A DNA stretch of 64,000 bases from Aquibacillus albus (GCF_016908325.1 NZ_JAFBDR010000020.1:1-64000), one strand, 5' to 3'; positions 34,345 to 43,100 are shown, numbered from the stretch's first letter. Notes: generated from the sequence alone by a model not told the origin. A program made the numbers and translations.

Positions 34345-35198
34345 TGAAACCCACTTCTGTCAATTCTATTGAAAGTAAACAAACAGTGGAAGCTGAAAGT
34401 AAACTTAAAAAAATTACAACCTATAATTGGATTTTTAAAGATTACCTGTTTAAGAAATCAGTAATTTTTCCAGTTGTTTTCGGTATAGTGTTTTTATTTT
34501 TTTGGGAAATAAAAGTTTTTCATATGATTTTTAATCTTGAATTATATCAACTTCCAACACCTATAACTATTGTACAATCCATGATCGAAAATTGGTTAAC
34601 TCTTATGTTTTATTCAGCATATACAGGAACAGAAATTCTTGGAGGATTTATTTTAGGTTCATTATTAGGATGGATTATAGCTATGCTTGCGTCTTTATTT
34701 CCAAGTATCGGCAAGGGAGGAGTGACAGTGATTGCTTCTCTAAACGCTATCCCAATTGTTGCACTTTCACCAATAATGAACAATTGGTTTGGTGATGGTA
34801 TTGGATCTCGGATAGCAATCGTAACTATTTCAACAATGGCGGCAATGGTGGTTAATGCGTATAAAGGCTTTCAATCCATTGATGGCAACTATCTTGATTT
34901 GATGTATTCTTATGCATCTCGAAAGAGTCAAATTTTTATGTTGTTACGCTTTAAACATTCTTTACCATATATATTTGCTGCATTGAGAATCAATGTATCT
35001 GCCAGTATTATAGCTGCATTAGTTGGAGAATTTTTCATCTCTTCCAAGGGACTAGGATTTTTATTATCTGATCAAATTCAAATTGGGAATATGCCGTTAG
35101 CATGGAGTTGTATTGTGATTGCTTCTCTTATGGGAATATTATTTTATAATGCTGTTGAAGTAACTGAACGTTTATGCATACCTTGGAAAAATTCATAA
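34344..35198 (+). CDS. ABC transporter permease (SsuC/ThiX type), second
   Basis: About 284 residues. The ATG at 34344 overlaps the preceding stop codon (TGATG), and AAGGAATGA lies ahead, so this start is preferred to TTG 34341. After a 45-residue cytoplasmic start it has six membrane helices with GGFILGSLLGWIIAMLAS, LNAIPIVALSPIMNNWFG and DLMYSYASRKSQIFMLLRF, the coupling helix. It pairs with the permease at 33535. Confidence 0.88.
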   Translation: MKPTSVNSIESKQTVEAESKLKKITTYNWIFKDYLFKKSVIFPVVFGIVFLFFWEIKVFHMIFNLELYQLPTPITIVQSMIENWLTLMFYSAYTGTEILGGFILGSLLGWIIAMLASLFPSIGKGGVTVIASLNAIPIVALSPIMNNWFGDGIGSRIAIVTISTMAAMVVNAYKGFQSIDGNYLDLMYSYASRKSQIFMLLRFKHSLPYIFAALRINVSASIIAALVGEFFISSKGLGFLLSDQIQIGNMPLAWSCIVIASLMGILFYNAVEVTERLCIPWKNS

Positions 35199-35303
35199 AG
35201 ATAAAATGATAAAACAACAAAGAAGATTAGCACAGTAAGATAGCCATGTAAAATATTACAGTGTGGATCAAAAGTGTAAAAATATATTTTTAGGAGGAAA
35301 ATC

Positions 35304-36332
35304 ATGAAAAGAATATATTCTAATGTTTTTTTTACTTTAATACTAATCTCGTTGTTTCTATTGTTAACCGCTTGTAATCAAGAGGCTAAAGGTACTTCTG
35401 CTGATAGTTTAGAGGAAGTCTCGATTCAATTAAAATGGGTTCCGCAGGCGCAATTTGCTGGTGTTTATGTGGCAGATGATAAAGGATTTTATGAGGAAGA
35501 GGGAATTGATATTGAGATTGTTCCGGGTGGTCCGGATATTGTACCTGAACAACAAGTAGCTAATGGAGTAGCAGATGTTGGCATAACCTCTCTTGAAGGG
35601 CTTCTAGTTAATCGTGATAATGGATTACCACTCCAATCAATTGCACAAATTCAACAAGTAAGTAGTAAATATCTAATAGCAAAAAAATCAACAGGTATTG
35701 ATAGTCCTGAAGAAATGAAAGGTAAAAAAGTTTCAACATGGATGGGTGGTAAACAATTCCCTATTTTAGCGTTTATGAAAAAATATGGAATAGACCCAGA
35801 AAATGATATTGAATTAGTAAAACAAGGCTTTACTATGGATCAATTCTTAAATGATCAAGTTGATGTAGCTACTGCAGCTGCTTATAACGAATATTATGTG
35901 GTGCTAACTAGTGGAATGGAAGAATCCGAATTAAACGTATTCCCATTAGAGGATGCAGGTGTAGGTTCAATAGAAGATACTTTGATAGCAAGCGATGAAT
36001 TTGTTGAAGAAAATAAAGATCTTGCTATAAGAATTGTACGGGCTACTCTCAAGGGATGGCAATATGCCATTGATAATCAAGATGAAGCAGTAGATATTGT
36101 TATGGATAATATTATAGATGGCAGCTCTAATCGAGAACATCAAGAATTCATGATGAGTGAAATGGCGAAACTTATCAAACCGGAAGGATTCACGGATAAA
36201 CAAATGGGTATGTTCGTGGAAGAATCTGTAAAGCGTACGGCAGACCTTGCATATGAATATGGGCTGATTGAGGAAGAAGCAGACTTGGAAAAAGCTATTA
36301 ATAAATCAATATATGAAGAAGCAGTTAAATAA
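35304..36332 (+). CDS. NMT1/THI5-type substrate-binding lipoprotein
   Basis: A 342-residue binding protein with signal FFTLILISLFLLLTAC and lipid-modified Cys24. LKWVPQAQFAGVYVADDKGF, YEEEGIDIEIVPGGPDIVPE and QQVANGVADVGITSLEGLLV follow the ThiY/RibY/NMT1 pattern that binds pyrimidine or flavin-type rings. TAGGAGG lies ahead of the ATG. It delivers substrate to the two permeases 100 bp upstream. Its similarity to pyrimidine-binding relatives supports the view that the operon handles a nitrogen heterocycle. Confidence 0.88.
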   Translation: MKRIYSNVFFTLILISLFLLLTACNQEAKGTSADSLEEVSIQLKWVPQAQFAGVYVADDKGFYEEEGIDIEIVPGGPDIVPEQQVANGVADVGITSLEGLLVNRDNGLPLQSIAQIQQVSSKYLIAKKSTGIDSPEEMKGKKVSTWMGGKQFPILAFMKKYGIDPENDIELVKQGFTMDQFLNDQVDVATAAAYNEYYVVLTSGMEESELNVFPLEDAGVGSIEDTLIASDEFVEENKDLAIRIVRATLKGWQYAIDNQDEAVDIVMDNIIDGSSNREHQEFMMSEMAKLIKPEGFTDKQMGMFVEESVKRTADLAYEYGLIEEEADLEKAINKSIYEEAVK

Positions 36333-36439
36333 ATATTTTAGCTCGTGTGTTAAATGTTTTTTATAGTTAACTAATAAATCTAATGATTTTTAAACAAGTG
36401 ATAATAGGTGCGGGAGGCATTGGGGAAGAAAGTAGAATA

Positions 36440-36492
36440 CTAACATCCTAACCATGTAAAAGCGTTAAATAATTATGGAGGTAGGATGTTAG
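36440..36492 (+). promoter_or_regulatory. Inverted repeat in the leader of the next gene
   Basis: CTAACATCCTA (36440-36450) and TAGGATGTTAG (36482-36492) form an 11-bp stem with a 31-nt loop. It lies after the binding-protein gene and 58 bp before ATG 36550. It might be an RNA switch-like structure or a transcription end; no T run follows. Confidence 0.4.
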
Positions 36493-36549
36493 ATAAACCT
36501 ATATTTTTCCTTGATCCTCGGGACAAAATTTTATGAAGGAGGTACAGAA

Positions 36550-36831
36550 ATGTTATTAGATACAAAAGATACTATACATTTTACTGATTTCTCTTTTATT
36601 AAATATTGCACGGATAAATATGGGATTAATAGAGGGATTTACAATACAATTGATGCTTGGTTTTATAAAGAAGGCATTACTAATATTATACAAAGGCGTG
36701 TTAGCATTCTATCATTTCTTAAGTTTGTTAATGAGGAATCTGTTGTGAAGAAAAATCGTCGTAAATTTGGTCCTGGGGGATTAACAAAACAATTACAAGT
36801 GTACAGTACTTTAACTTCTAAAAAGCGATAA
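36550..36831 (+). CDS. Unknown small protein in the heterocycle operon
   Basis: A 93-residue basic protein, MLLDTKDTIHFTDFSFIKYC and on to KKNRRKFGPGGLTKQLQVYS. GAAGGAGG seven nt before ATG 36550 is a strong start signal and is preferred to the in-frame ATG at 36511. It has no membrane helix. No family was recognised; the size and charge would fit a small regulatory or accessory subunit. It lies between importer and amidase genes on the same strand, so it is likely co-expressed. Confidence 0.6.
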   Translation: MLLDTKDTIHFTDFSFIKYCTDKYGINRGIYNTIDAWFYKEGITNIIQRRVSILSFLKFVNEESVVKKNRRKFGPGGLTKQLQVYSTLTSKKR

Positions 36832-36877
36832 AACCAATTTTGTAAGAATAAAATCTGTATTGAAAAGGGGTTTAAAT

Positions 36878-37747
36878 ATGACTAACTTAGTAAAGATTGC
36901 CACTGTCTCAATGAATGTAGCATTTAATAAAAAACAAAATTTAGATAAATATTTGGATTATATTAAGAAAGCTTCACTTGAAGGAACTAAACTGATTGTG
37001 TTTCCTGAGCAATCCTTACAGGGATACTTGAAAAGTCTTCATTCTATGGATTTAGATAATGTGAATTATCAGCATAAAAATGCAGAAGTCATTCCTGATG
37101 GTCTTTCTGTTCAGACTTTAATAAGGGCTGCAAAAGAATATGATATATATATTGTGTTTGGAATGACAGAAAAAGACAGAGAACGACAAGATATTCTTTA
37201 TAATTCAGCTGTATTAGTAGGACCTGAGGGTTATATTGGAACATATCGTAAAGTACATCAGCCAGGAGATGAAACTCATGTATTCACTCCTGGAGAAGAA
37301 TTTAAAGTCTTCTCAACAGAAATTGGAAACATAGGCCTACTTATTTGTTTTGATAAAGCTTATCCTGAGAGCTCTAGAGAACTTGCATTAAAAGGGGCTG
37401 ATATTTTAATTTCACCAACGGCATGGACAATGCCAGCCGCTGGAACTGACCAATGGAAAGGTTATTACGATGTTCTGGATCAAGTACGGGCATTTGAAAA
37501 CCAGTTATGGTTTATTTCTTCAGATATGTGCGGTCCTCATGGAGACCATAATTATTATGGGCACAGTAGGATTGTAGATCCGACAGGGGCAACAGTTGCT
37601 GAGTGTGGATATGAAGAAGGTGTTGCTTATGCGGAAATTAATATTAGGGAAGGACTTTTACAGGCTAGGACGTCACTCGGTATATTATTAAATTTAATTA
37701 AAAACAGGAAGCCTAGTGCATATCATTCGATACCTTCTAATGTATAA
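36878..37747 (+). CDS. Carbon-nitrogen hydrolase (nitrilase superfamily amidase)
   Basis: About 289 residues from ATG 36878, which AAAAGGGG supports over TTG 36860. The catalytic triad is visible: glutamate in FPEQSLQGY, lysine in TYRKVHQPGDE and cysteine in GLLICFDKAYPESS. The branch resembles amidases and N-carbamoyl hydrolases. In this operon it would deaminate or decarbamoylate the ring-opened product of the RutA-like enzyme, much as ureidoacrylate hydrolase does in the Rut pathway with an unrelated fold. The substrate is inferred. Confidence 0.85.
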   Translation: MTNLVKIATVSMNVAFNKKQNLDKYLDYIKKASLEGTKLIVFPEQSLQGYLKSLHSMDLDNVNYQHKNAEVIPDGLSVQTLIRAAKEYDIYIVFGMTEKDRERQDILYNSAVLVGPEGYIGTYRKVHQPGDETHVFTPGEEFKVFSTEIGNIGLLICFDKAYPESSRELALKGADILISPTAWTMPAAGTDQWKGYYDVLDQVRAFENQLWFISSDMCGPHGDHNYYGHSRIVDPTGATVAECGYEEGVAYAEINIREGLLQARTSLGILLNLIKNRKPSAYHSIPSNV

Positions 37748-37875
37748 GAATTAGGACTTCATACTATAGTTGCCTAATGTAAGGGAAAAGTAGTACAGTA
37801 ATACTCCAAATGGAACAGGGGTGAACAAAAAGAATAATTCTCATAGCTAGGTTTGAACTTTAATTGGATATATTG

Positions 37876-37911
37876 AGCAAGGCAACTCTAAATAAGGTTG
37901 TCTTGCTTTTA
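37876..37911 (+). terminator. Rho-independent terminator
   Basis: AGCAAGGCAAC (37876-37886) pairs with GTTGTCTTGCT (37897-37907) and is followed by TTT. It marks the end of the importer/amidase transcript. Confidence 0.65.
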
Positions 37912-38027
37912 AAATAATAACTCTATATTCCGAATATAATATATAAAAATATAAATTTGACAGTTTTAATCACATTCTACTAGTTAATTTTTTTGTAAGA
38001 ATTAGATAAATAGAAAGGAATGTTTAA

Positions 38028-38594
38028 ATGGAGGTCAATATTCGAAAAATTGTTACTTACACTGAAAAAATTTATAAAGAAGGTGGAGCCTCACTTGAGC
38101 GGCCTATAAAAATAGCAACAGCTATGGCAGTAATTAAGAATCCATATGCTAATCAACCATTCCAAGAAGACTTAAGTGAATTAATCGATTCTCACTGTCC
38201 AGTGTTGGGTGATATGTTAGGAAAAGAAGCTGTTGAATTATTAAATGAAGAAGTTGAAGCATATGGAAAAGGGGCTTTAGTAGGAACTTCCGGAGAAATT
38301 GAACATGCTTCAGCACTTATTCATAGTTTGAAGTTCGGAAATCCATTTAGACAATTAGTAAATGGGGAAAGTTTATTGCCTTCATCCGAAAAAAGAGGAG
38401 TGACTGGCTCCTCTATTGACTTAGCTATAAAACATAAAACTGATCCAAAAATACGCTCTCATCATCAAACATTTGAGGTGCGTATTCCTGATGCGCCCTT
38501 ACCGGATGAGATTGTGGTCATATGTGTGGTTGCAAGTTCTGGTCGTCCGCATCCTCGTATAGGAAGCCTCCACGATGAATTAGGTGAAAAGTGA
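38028..38594 (+). CDS. AA_synth (DUF1185) family protein
   Basis: A 188-residue protein behind AAAGGAATG. Blocks RPIKIATAMAVIKNPYANQP, GKGALVGTSGEIEHASALIH and EIVVICVVASSGRPHPRIGS match the amino-acid-synthesis family, known structurally but with no proven reaction. Family genes recur beside LLM monooxygenases and hydrolases, a link I recall but cannot verify here. With the RutA-like and amidase genes upstream it probably acts on a small ring-cleavage intermediate. Confidence 0.75.
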   Translation: MEVNIRKIVTYTEKIYKEGGASLERPIKIATAMAVIKNPYANQPFQEDLSELIDSHCPVLGDMLGKEAVELLNEEVEAYGKGALVGTSGEIEHASALIHSLKFGNPFRQLVNGESLLPSSEKRGVTGSSIDLAIKHKTDPKIRSHHQTFEVRIPDAPLPDEIVVICVVASSGRPHPRIGSLHDELGEK

Positions 38595-38705
38595 TTATTA
38601 AATGGATGCTCCTTGGTAAAGTACCGAGGAGCTAAATACTGCAGTTTGATTCTACGTTAATGGTAATAAAATTTTTTTAATAGAGTAATTAGCAGCTGGT
38701 TTTTA

Positions 38706-39639
38706 AGGGGAAGATGCTATCATCGTGAAGCCTGCAGAGAAGACACCTTTATCAGCAATCAAATTAAAAGAGGTTTTAGTACGTGCTGGAATTCCGTATG
38801 ATGCTTATCAGGTTATTACTGGTGATGGTCCAAGACTCGGTAAAGTATTAATTCATCATTCAGACGTTAAAAAAATTACTTTTACTGGAAGTCCCGAAGT
38901 AGGTAAATTGATTAAATCTCAAGTAGGATTGAAAAAAGTCACCTTAGAGCTAGGCAGTAACTCAGCTATATATATAGATAAAAGTGTTCATTCAAAATTA
39001 AAAACAATTGCAAAGCAGTTAGTCGTTGGTGCATTTTCATATAATGGACAAGTCTGTATTAGTACACAGCGAATCTATGTACACAAAGGAATAAAGAAAG
39101 AATTTGTAAAGTATTTTAAAGAGGAGACAGAATTATTAAAGTATGGTGATCCAAACGATGATAATACGGACTTAACAGGAGTCATAGATGAAGAGTCTCA
39201 GAAACGCTTATTGGATTGGATTAAAGAAGCGGTTAATGAAGGAGGAACATTAATAACTGGGGGAAAGCAGAAGGAAAATGGTTTAGAACCAACTATATTA
39301 ACCAATGTTTCACCTGATTCAAATGTTTCTCGTAAGGAAGTATTTGGTCCAGTAGTAATCGTTAATAGTGTAAATAATTCATCAGAAGCGTTATCAGCCA
39401 TGAACGATAGTGACTATGGACTGAATGCTGGTCTTTTCACTTATCATTTACCTTTAGCCTTAAAGTTCGCCCATGACTTAGAAGTGGGTCAGGTATTAAT
39501 CAATGATATACCGACTTTACGATTTGACCATATGCCTTATGGTGGATTAAAATCGTCAGGCTATGGATATGAAGGAGTCAAATATGCAATGAGAGAAATG
39601 GTCAACATGAAATTTATTAGTATGAATTATCAGTTTTAG
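38706..39639 (+). pseudogene. Aldehyde dehydrogenase, N-terminal third missing
   Basis: The frame is open from about 38706 and first GTG is 38725. It carries KPAEKTPLSAIKLKEVLVRA, ITFTGSPEVGKLI, the catalytic glutamate in VTLELGSNSA, the catalytic cysteine in FSYNGQVCISTQR, then KEVFGPVV and a C-terminal oligomerisation part. The first 160 or so residues of the NAD domain are absent. No good ribosome-binding site precedes GTG 38725. The truncated protein would not bind NAD properly. It may have oxidised the aldehyde released by ring opening; a replacement elsewhere would be needed. Confidence 0.75.
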
Positions 39640-39665
39640 ATAGATAATTTGCTTGTTACCACCTA

Positions 39666-39697
39666 GTATAGTTACAGTGATGGCGAGGAATTTGTCA
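39666..39697 (+). repeat. REP-like element at the 5' end of the Rpn gene
   Basis: TATAGTTACAGTGATGGC is followed by GAGGAATTTGTCAAAG, a copy diverged at several positions. It lies where the first codons of the Rpn gene should be. Confidence 0.6.
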
Positions 39698-39709
39698 AAG
39701 TTTGTTGTT

Positions 39710-40630
39710 AGTTGGGTGATTAAGTTCACCCTGTTTTTTCTACCAAATCTCGCCGAGGAAATTAATTTTTCTAGAAAACCGGATTTTTTACAACAAGAGC
39801 TTTTTCAAGAAATAGTAAAAGAAAAAAAGGGAAAACTAGTTGCCGATCAAATTGTGAAGGTATATTTAAAAAGTGGTGAGGAAAAGTGGATCCTCATTCA
39901 TGTCGAAGTTCAAGGAGATCCAGATCCTGATTTTCCAAAGCGAATGTTCCGTTATTATTATCGAATCTATGACAAATTTAATCGAGACATTGTTGCGATC
40001 GCATTGTTAACAGATGACTCTAAAGGTTTCAGGCCTGACACACACCACTATTCCTTTCATGGTACTTCATTAACGTACCAATATAATATGTATAAATTCA
40101 ATGATCACGAAGAAAAAGAACTAATTGAATCAAACAACCCTTTTGCAATCGCAGTGTTGGCAGCAAAATATGCCAACGAATCCAAAGACGACGAAGAAAA
40201 AAGATATCGCTTCAAACGAAAACTTTTTCGATTAATTTTGCAAAAGAGTAGTTATCCTCCAGTAGAACGCCGCATTTATATAGCTACACTCATTTACTTC
40301 ATTGATTATTTACTTCAGATTCCGTTAGAATTAACCAAAAAATTAAGAGATGAACTCATCCAAACAAAGGGGGTAAAAGAAATGGTGTACATGGATCGTG
40401 AAAATTTGCCAAAATCTTTGGCAGAGTGGGAGAAGATTTTTAAAGAAGAAGGAAGGCAGGAGGGAAAGCAAGAAGGAAAAAAAGAGGGAAAAGAAGAAGG
40501 AAAGGAAGAAGGTAAAAAGTCAGTGGCGATTGAACTTTTAAAAGCAGGTATGTCTGCAGAGTTTGTAGCAAAGCATGCGAAATTGCCAATTGAAAAGGTA
40601 AAGGAAATGGCGGATGAACTGTCGAAGTAA
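39710..40630 (+). pseudogene. Rpn-family nuclease/putative transposase, N-terminus replaced
   Basis: An open frame from TTG 39653 encodes the family from LPNLAEEINFSRKPDFLQQE onward. It includes KGKLVADQIVKVYLKSGEEK, then WILIHVEVQGDPDPDF with the PD-(D/E)XK-type E-x-x-x core, FRYYYRIYDKFNRD, and the NPFAIAVLAAKYANESK helix. It ends in EGKQEGKKEGKEEGK repeats and a small helical tail. About 40 residues normally preceding LPNLAEE are missing, replaced by REP-like sequence at 39666-39697. It may make a protein of about 300 residues, but the catalytic start of the fold is absent. Sequence identity with the broken gene at 3445-4523 is high. Confidence 0.75.
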
Positions 40631-40638
40631 TCATTTTT

Positions 40639-40655
40639 GGTGCCTGTCATCACCC
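40639..40655 (+). repeat. REP-like element, short variant
   Basis: GGTGCCTGTCATCACCC sits between the two copies of the Rpn 3' end. Confidence 0.55.
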
Positions 40656-40657
40656 AT

Positions 40658-40876
40658 AAAGGGGGTAAAAGAAATGGTGTACATGGATCGTGAAAATTTG
40701 CCAAAGTCTTTGGCAGAATGGGAGAAGATTTTTAAAGAAGAAGGAAAGGAAGAAGGTAAAAAGTCAGTGGCGATTGAGCTTTTAAAAGCAGGTATGTCTG
40801 CAGAGTTTGTAGCAAAGCATGCGAAATTGCCAATTGAAAAGGTAAAGGAAATGGCGGATGAACTGTCGAGTTAATC
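40658..40876 (+). pseudogene. Tandem duplicate of the Rpn 3' end
   Basis: From AAAGGGGGTAAAAGA (40658) the sequence repeats 40366-40630 nearly base for base: MVYMDRDNL-type start, KIFKEEGKEEGKKSVAIELL and the same tail. It lacks 48 bp of the EGK-repeat region. Both copies are followed by TAATCATTTTT and a repeat copy (40639 and 40883), so the duplicated unit includes the REP-like element. Confidence 0.8.
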
Positions 40877-40882
40877 ATTTTT

Positions 40883-40922
40883 AGTACCTAGTCACCACCC
40901 GAGAATTGGTGAATTTTGTCGA
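40883..40922 (+). repeat. REP-like element, CACCACCCG variant
   Basis: AGTACCTAGTCACCACCCG is followed by AGAATTGGTGAATTTTGTCGA in two parts. This variant has its own GGTG complement to the CACC, making a different hairpin. Confidence 0.7.
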
Positions 40923-41276
40923 AGGGGGATTAATAGTTTAGATTCAGAAGAGGACACTTTCATTATAATGGGTTCCATTGCGAGTTGCTCGCATACTGAT
41001 CAAGATACTATTCACGGTGCATTTTTTTAGCAAACGCGCTGAGAATTCACACAAAAATTACAAAAAAAGGAACTTAGAATTTGTACCTATGATTCTATCC
41101 AAAATGCACACGACGCAGCGGCTGAAATAAATCCGGATGCCCTAATCATCAGCGAAGGATGGAGAACTTGAACAACTATCTCGAGTTTGTTGAGTTTATT
41201 AATTAAAGATTAGATGGAGGATTCCTGTAGATAGGTCCTCTTTTTCTTTGTTTCTGGTTAATTAGGATCCGGATTG
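40923..41276. other. Gap with a gene fragment
   Basis: An open stretch near 41085-41170 reads TYDSIQNAHDAAAEINPDAL and IISEGWRT before a stop. It looks like a short piece of a decayed regulator or metal-binding protein but cannot be assigned. Nothing else is supported. Confidence 0.35.
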
Positions 41277-41462
41277 AATGAAAGTAAATCTGGGGTTGGT
41301 GCGCATAAACAGGGGAAAGGTGAGAGTAAATACTTGAAAGGTGCACAAAAGCTTGTGAAAAATGAGAGAAAATCGCGTGAAGTTACGCATAAACGTGGGA
41401 AAGATGAGAGTAAACCCGTGAAAGGTGCTCATAAGGTGGTAAAAGTTGAGAGTATAAATTTA
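41277..41462 (+). repeat. Tandem repeat array with GAGAGTAAA and GTGAAAGGTGC units
   Basis: Related units of about 21-24 nt alternate: GATGAGAGTAAACCCGTG and AAAGGTGCTCATAAG and relatives, about four double units. The plus-strand frame is open (ESKPVKGAHK and variants, 41274-41486) because unit length is a multiple of three. There is no ribosome-binding site and only weak protein-like character. It is listed as DNA repeat, not as a gene. Confidence 0.6.
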
Positions 41463-41504
41463 ATAGGGTTATCGTTGATGTTATAAAAAAAGGTGGCGTT
41501 CTAA

Positions 41505-41633
41505 ATGGCTTCTACAATCAAAATGATTAATCAAGGTATCGAAAAACAAAAGACTGAATATTACGCAGAAATCAGGAAAAGCAATGAAAAAAAGTTAAAA
41601 GCTATAAAGGAAAAAGAAATTGAAACAAAATGA
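41505..41633 (+). CDS. Small charged protein, 42 residues
   Basis: AAAGGTGGCG before ATG 41505 supports translation of MASTIKMINQGIEKQKTEYY and on to KAIKEKEIETK. The product is helical and charged with no cysteine or membrane segment. It lies directly after the tandem repeat. No family was recognised. Confidence 0.4.
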   Translation: MASTIKMINQGIEKQKTEYYAEIRKSNEKKLKAIKEKEIETK

Positions 41634-41659
41634 AGATGAAGTTATTTCACATTCCTAAA

Positions 41660-41698
41660 GGTGTGCGCCACCCGGAAATTGGCGGATTTTGCCAGAAA
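41660..41698 (+). repeat. REP-like element, GCCACCCG variant
   Basis: GGTGTGCGCCACCCGG is followed by AAATTGGCGGATTTTGCCAG. It is followed at 41722-41752 by the same AGTTGCTGAT/ATTAGCAGCTT hairpin as near 22287. Confidence 0.6.
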
Positions 41699-41763
41699 AT
41701 GAGTGGTGAAAATTACTAAAGAAGTTGCTGATGTTTTATATATTAGCAGCTTCTTTTAGTTAA

Positions 41764-42519
41764 GGCGGATTTTTTTGTCGTGTCTTTAAACTTCTACATC
41801 CATCCAATCACTTCCTATCATGAACTTTTAACTTATTTTGCGTAATGCTCCTGTCGTAATTTTATGGTGTTGATTAAGTACGGTGATTTTCTGTGAGCAT
41901 AAATGGAGGGAAAGTGAATGTAAACGCGTGTGTGTTGTCGTCTTTCTAAACAGAAAGAAATAACCGTCCCCATGACCAAGGATGACGGTTACTTCTTTGC
42001 CAAAGGAATACATTTGGTCAACCGCTCTTTATGCGGTCTGTAGTTACGTTACCGGGTGGTACCAGCCACTCGGTATTCTTTATTATATTATAAATGTAAT
42101 TATAAGTCGCTAATGAAGAGTCGGTTGTGGGGAGGCGATCTACTTTCCCAGACAAGTTTAGCAATTCATCTAGGAAAGGGAATTACTTTCAAGGATGGAA
42201 AACTAGTGTTTAAATTCTTTTTTAGTCATCTTGGACACTACTAGAATTTTTATCTTAAGTATAAAAATCCCCATTCTCTGGTGTCTAATTTTTAGACTAG
42301 CATCACCTTCCCCTGATTCACGAGATCAAACTTTTAATAAAGAAAATCTATTATAAGGGACTGTCAGGTACTGTCATAGTGACACCCGGAATCGGAGGAG
42401 AGTGCTCTTTCGATAGGTCGAGCTATTGTTATCAATATTTCACATGTTCATAGATTTTATCATTATTTCTGTTAAATTTGTGTGAATAGCTTATCCAAAC
42501 TTATTATCACTTTCATACA
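41764..42519. other. Repeat-rich gap
   Basis: It contains a dispersed sequence at 41979-42073 (AAGGATGACGGTTAC and GGTGGTACCAGCCACTCGG) that recurs with an internal deletion at 60508-60564. It also holds a REP-like copy at 42366-42394. No gene is supported. Confidence 0.5.
42366..42394 (+). repeat. REP-like dispersed element, truncated
   Basis: AGGTACTGTCATAGTGAC is followed by ACCCGGAATC; the TTGTCGA end is missing. Confidence 0.65.
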
Positions 42520-42546
42520 TTGTTTATAAATGAAAGGAGGGATAAT

Positions 42547-42801
42547 ATGTCGAAAAAATCAAATGAAAGTAAAATCCAACAAACTCAAGGGCAAGAAGGA
42601 TGTTGTCAGGGTGATGAACTGCTATGTGTTTCTATTCCCAGTCCCATTACCATAGTGTTTCTAGGACTTGAGATACAAATAGAACTACCGTGTATAAGAA
42701 TTAACTCAGAGGAGAATTTAACTTCAGAGGAAACACAGCAAATATTAGGCCTGCTGACAAACCTACTAGGAAATATCGGAGAAAATATCAACCCACAATA
42801 A
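42547..42801 (+). CDS. Small cysteine-containing protein of unknown function
   Basis: AAAGGAGGG at 42533-42541 and ATG 42547 give an 84-residue product: MSKKSNESKIQQTQGQEGCC, CVSIPSPITIVFLGLEIQIE and NLTSEETQQILGLLTNLLGN. The CCQG and LPCI cysteines flank a beta-rich middle; the end is an amphipathic helix. Small Cys-bearing, Q/G-rich proteins of this kind are often spore-coat or exosporium components in Bacillaceae, but no named family was recognised. Confidence 0.6.
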   Translation: MSKKSNESKIQQTQGQEGCCQGDELLCVSIPSPITIVFLGLEIQIELPCIRINSEENLTSEETQQILGLLTNLLGNIGENINPQ

Positions 42802-42851
42802 ACTATAAGATAGGAGGTCGCTGTTATTGGCAATCTCCTTTTAATATTACA

Positions 42852-42932
42852 TGTCGAAAGGGGTCTGACCCTTTTCGACATGGACATCTGAATGGGACAA
42901 AGGACCTGTCCCCATGTCCCGGAAATTGTCGG
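42852..42932 (+). repeat. Two adjacent palindromes
   Basis: TGTCGAAAGGGGTCTGACCC with its TTTTCGACA complement (42852-42880), then GGGACAAAGGACCTGTCCCC with ATGTCCC (42894-42920), ending CCCGGAAATTGTCGG. GGGGTCAGACCCC recurs at 63337 and in part at 63717, and GGGACAAGGAACCTGTCCC recurs at 57463 and 58850. Confidence 0.7.
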
Positions 42933-43019
42933 AATTTTGTTTCTTTTTATTGCTTTTTTTGATATATTATAGGTACTTTAGTATAGATACAAAAGAACTA
43001 GAAATAAATAATTGAAATG

Positions 43020-43100
43020 ATAATGGCAAAATTGTGGAAACACAGTGACGCAAAACTACAGGGGCTAAAGCGAAATGCAATGCCAGCCAGTTACCGTTTC
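43020..43100 (+). ncRNA. c-di-GMP-I (GEMM) riboswitch
   Basis: The class I c-di-GMP aptamer pattern is present: GGCAAAATTGTGGAAACACA with the GAAA tetraloop stem (TTGTGGAAACACAG), then GTGACGCAAAACTACAGGGG, CTAAAG, and the closing GCCAGCCAGTTACCG. The tetraloop receptor and the G-C pair contacts appear kept. It lies in the leader of a GAF-GGDEF-EAL gene and is followed at once by an intrinsic terminator, so it should switch that gene in response to c-di-GMP. Confidence 0.85.

Noticed and set aside
36440-36492. Inverted repeat as a purine-type riboswitch
   Set aside because: The conserved purine aptamer loops are absent; only a simple stem is visible.
41274-41486. 70-codon ESKPVKGAHK-repeat open frame as a gene
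   Set aside because: The frame stays open because the repeat unit is a multiple of three; there is no start signal and it is better described as a DNA repeat.
40923-41762. CRISPR array
   Set aside because: The tandem units vary, lack unique spacers of constant length, and no cas gene is in the window.
43044-43052. CACAGTGACGC resembling the REP-like core
   Set aside because: It is part of the conserved c-di-GMP-I aptamer, and the flanking CCCGGAATTTGTCGA half is absent.
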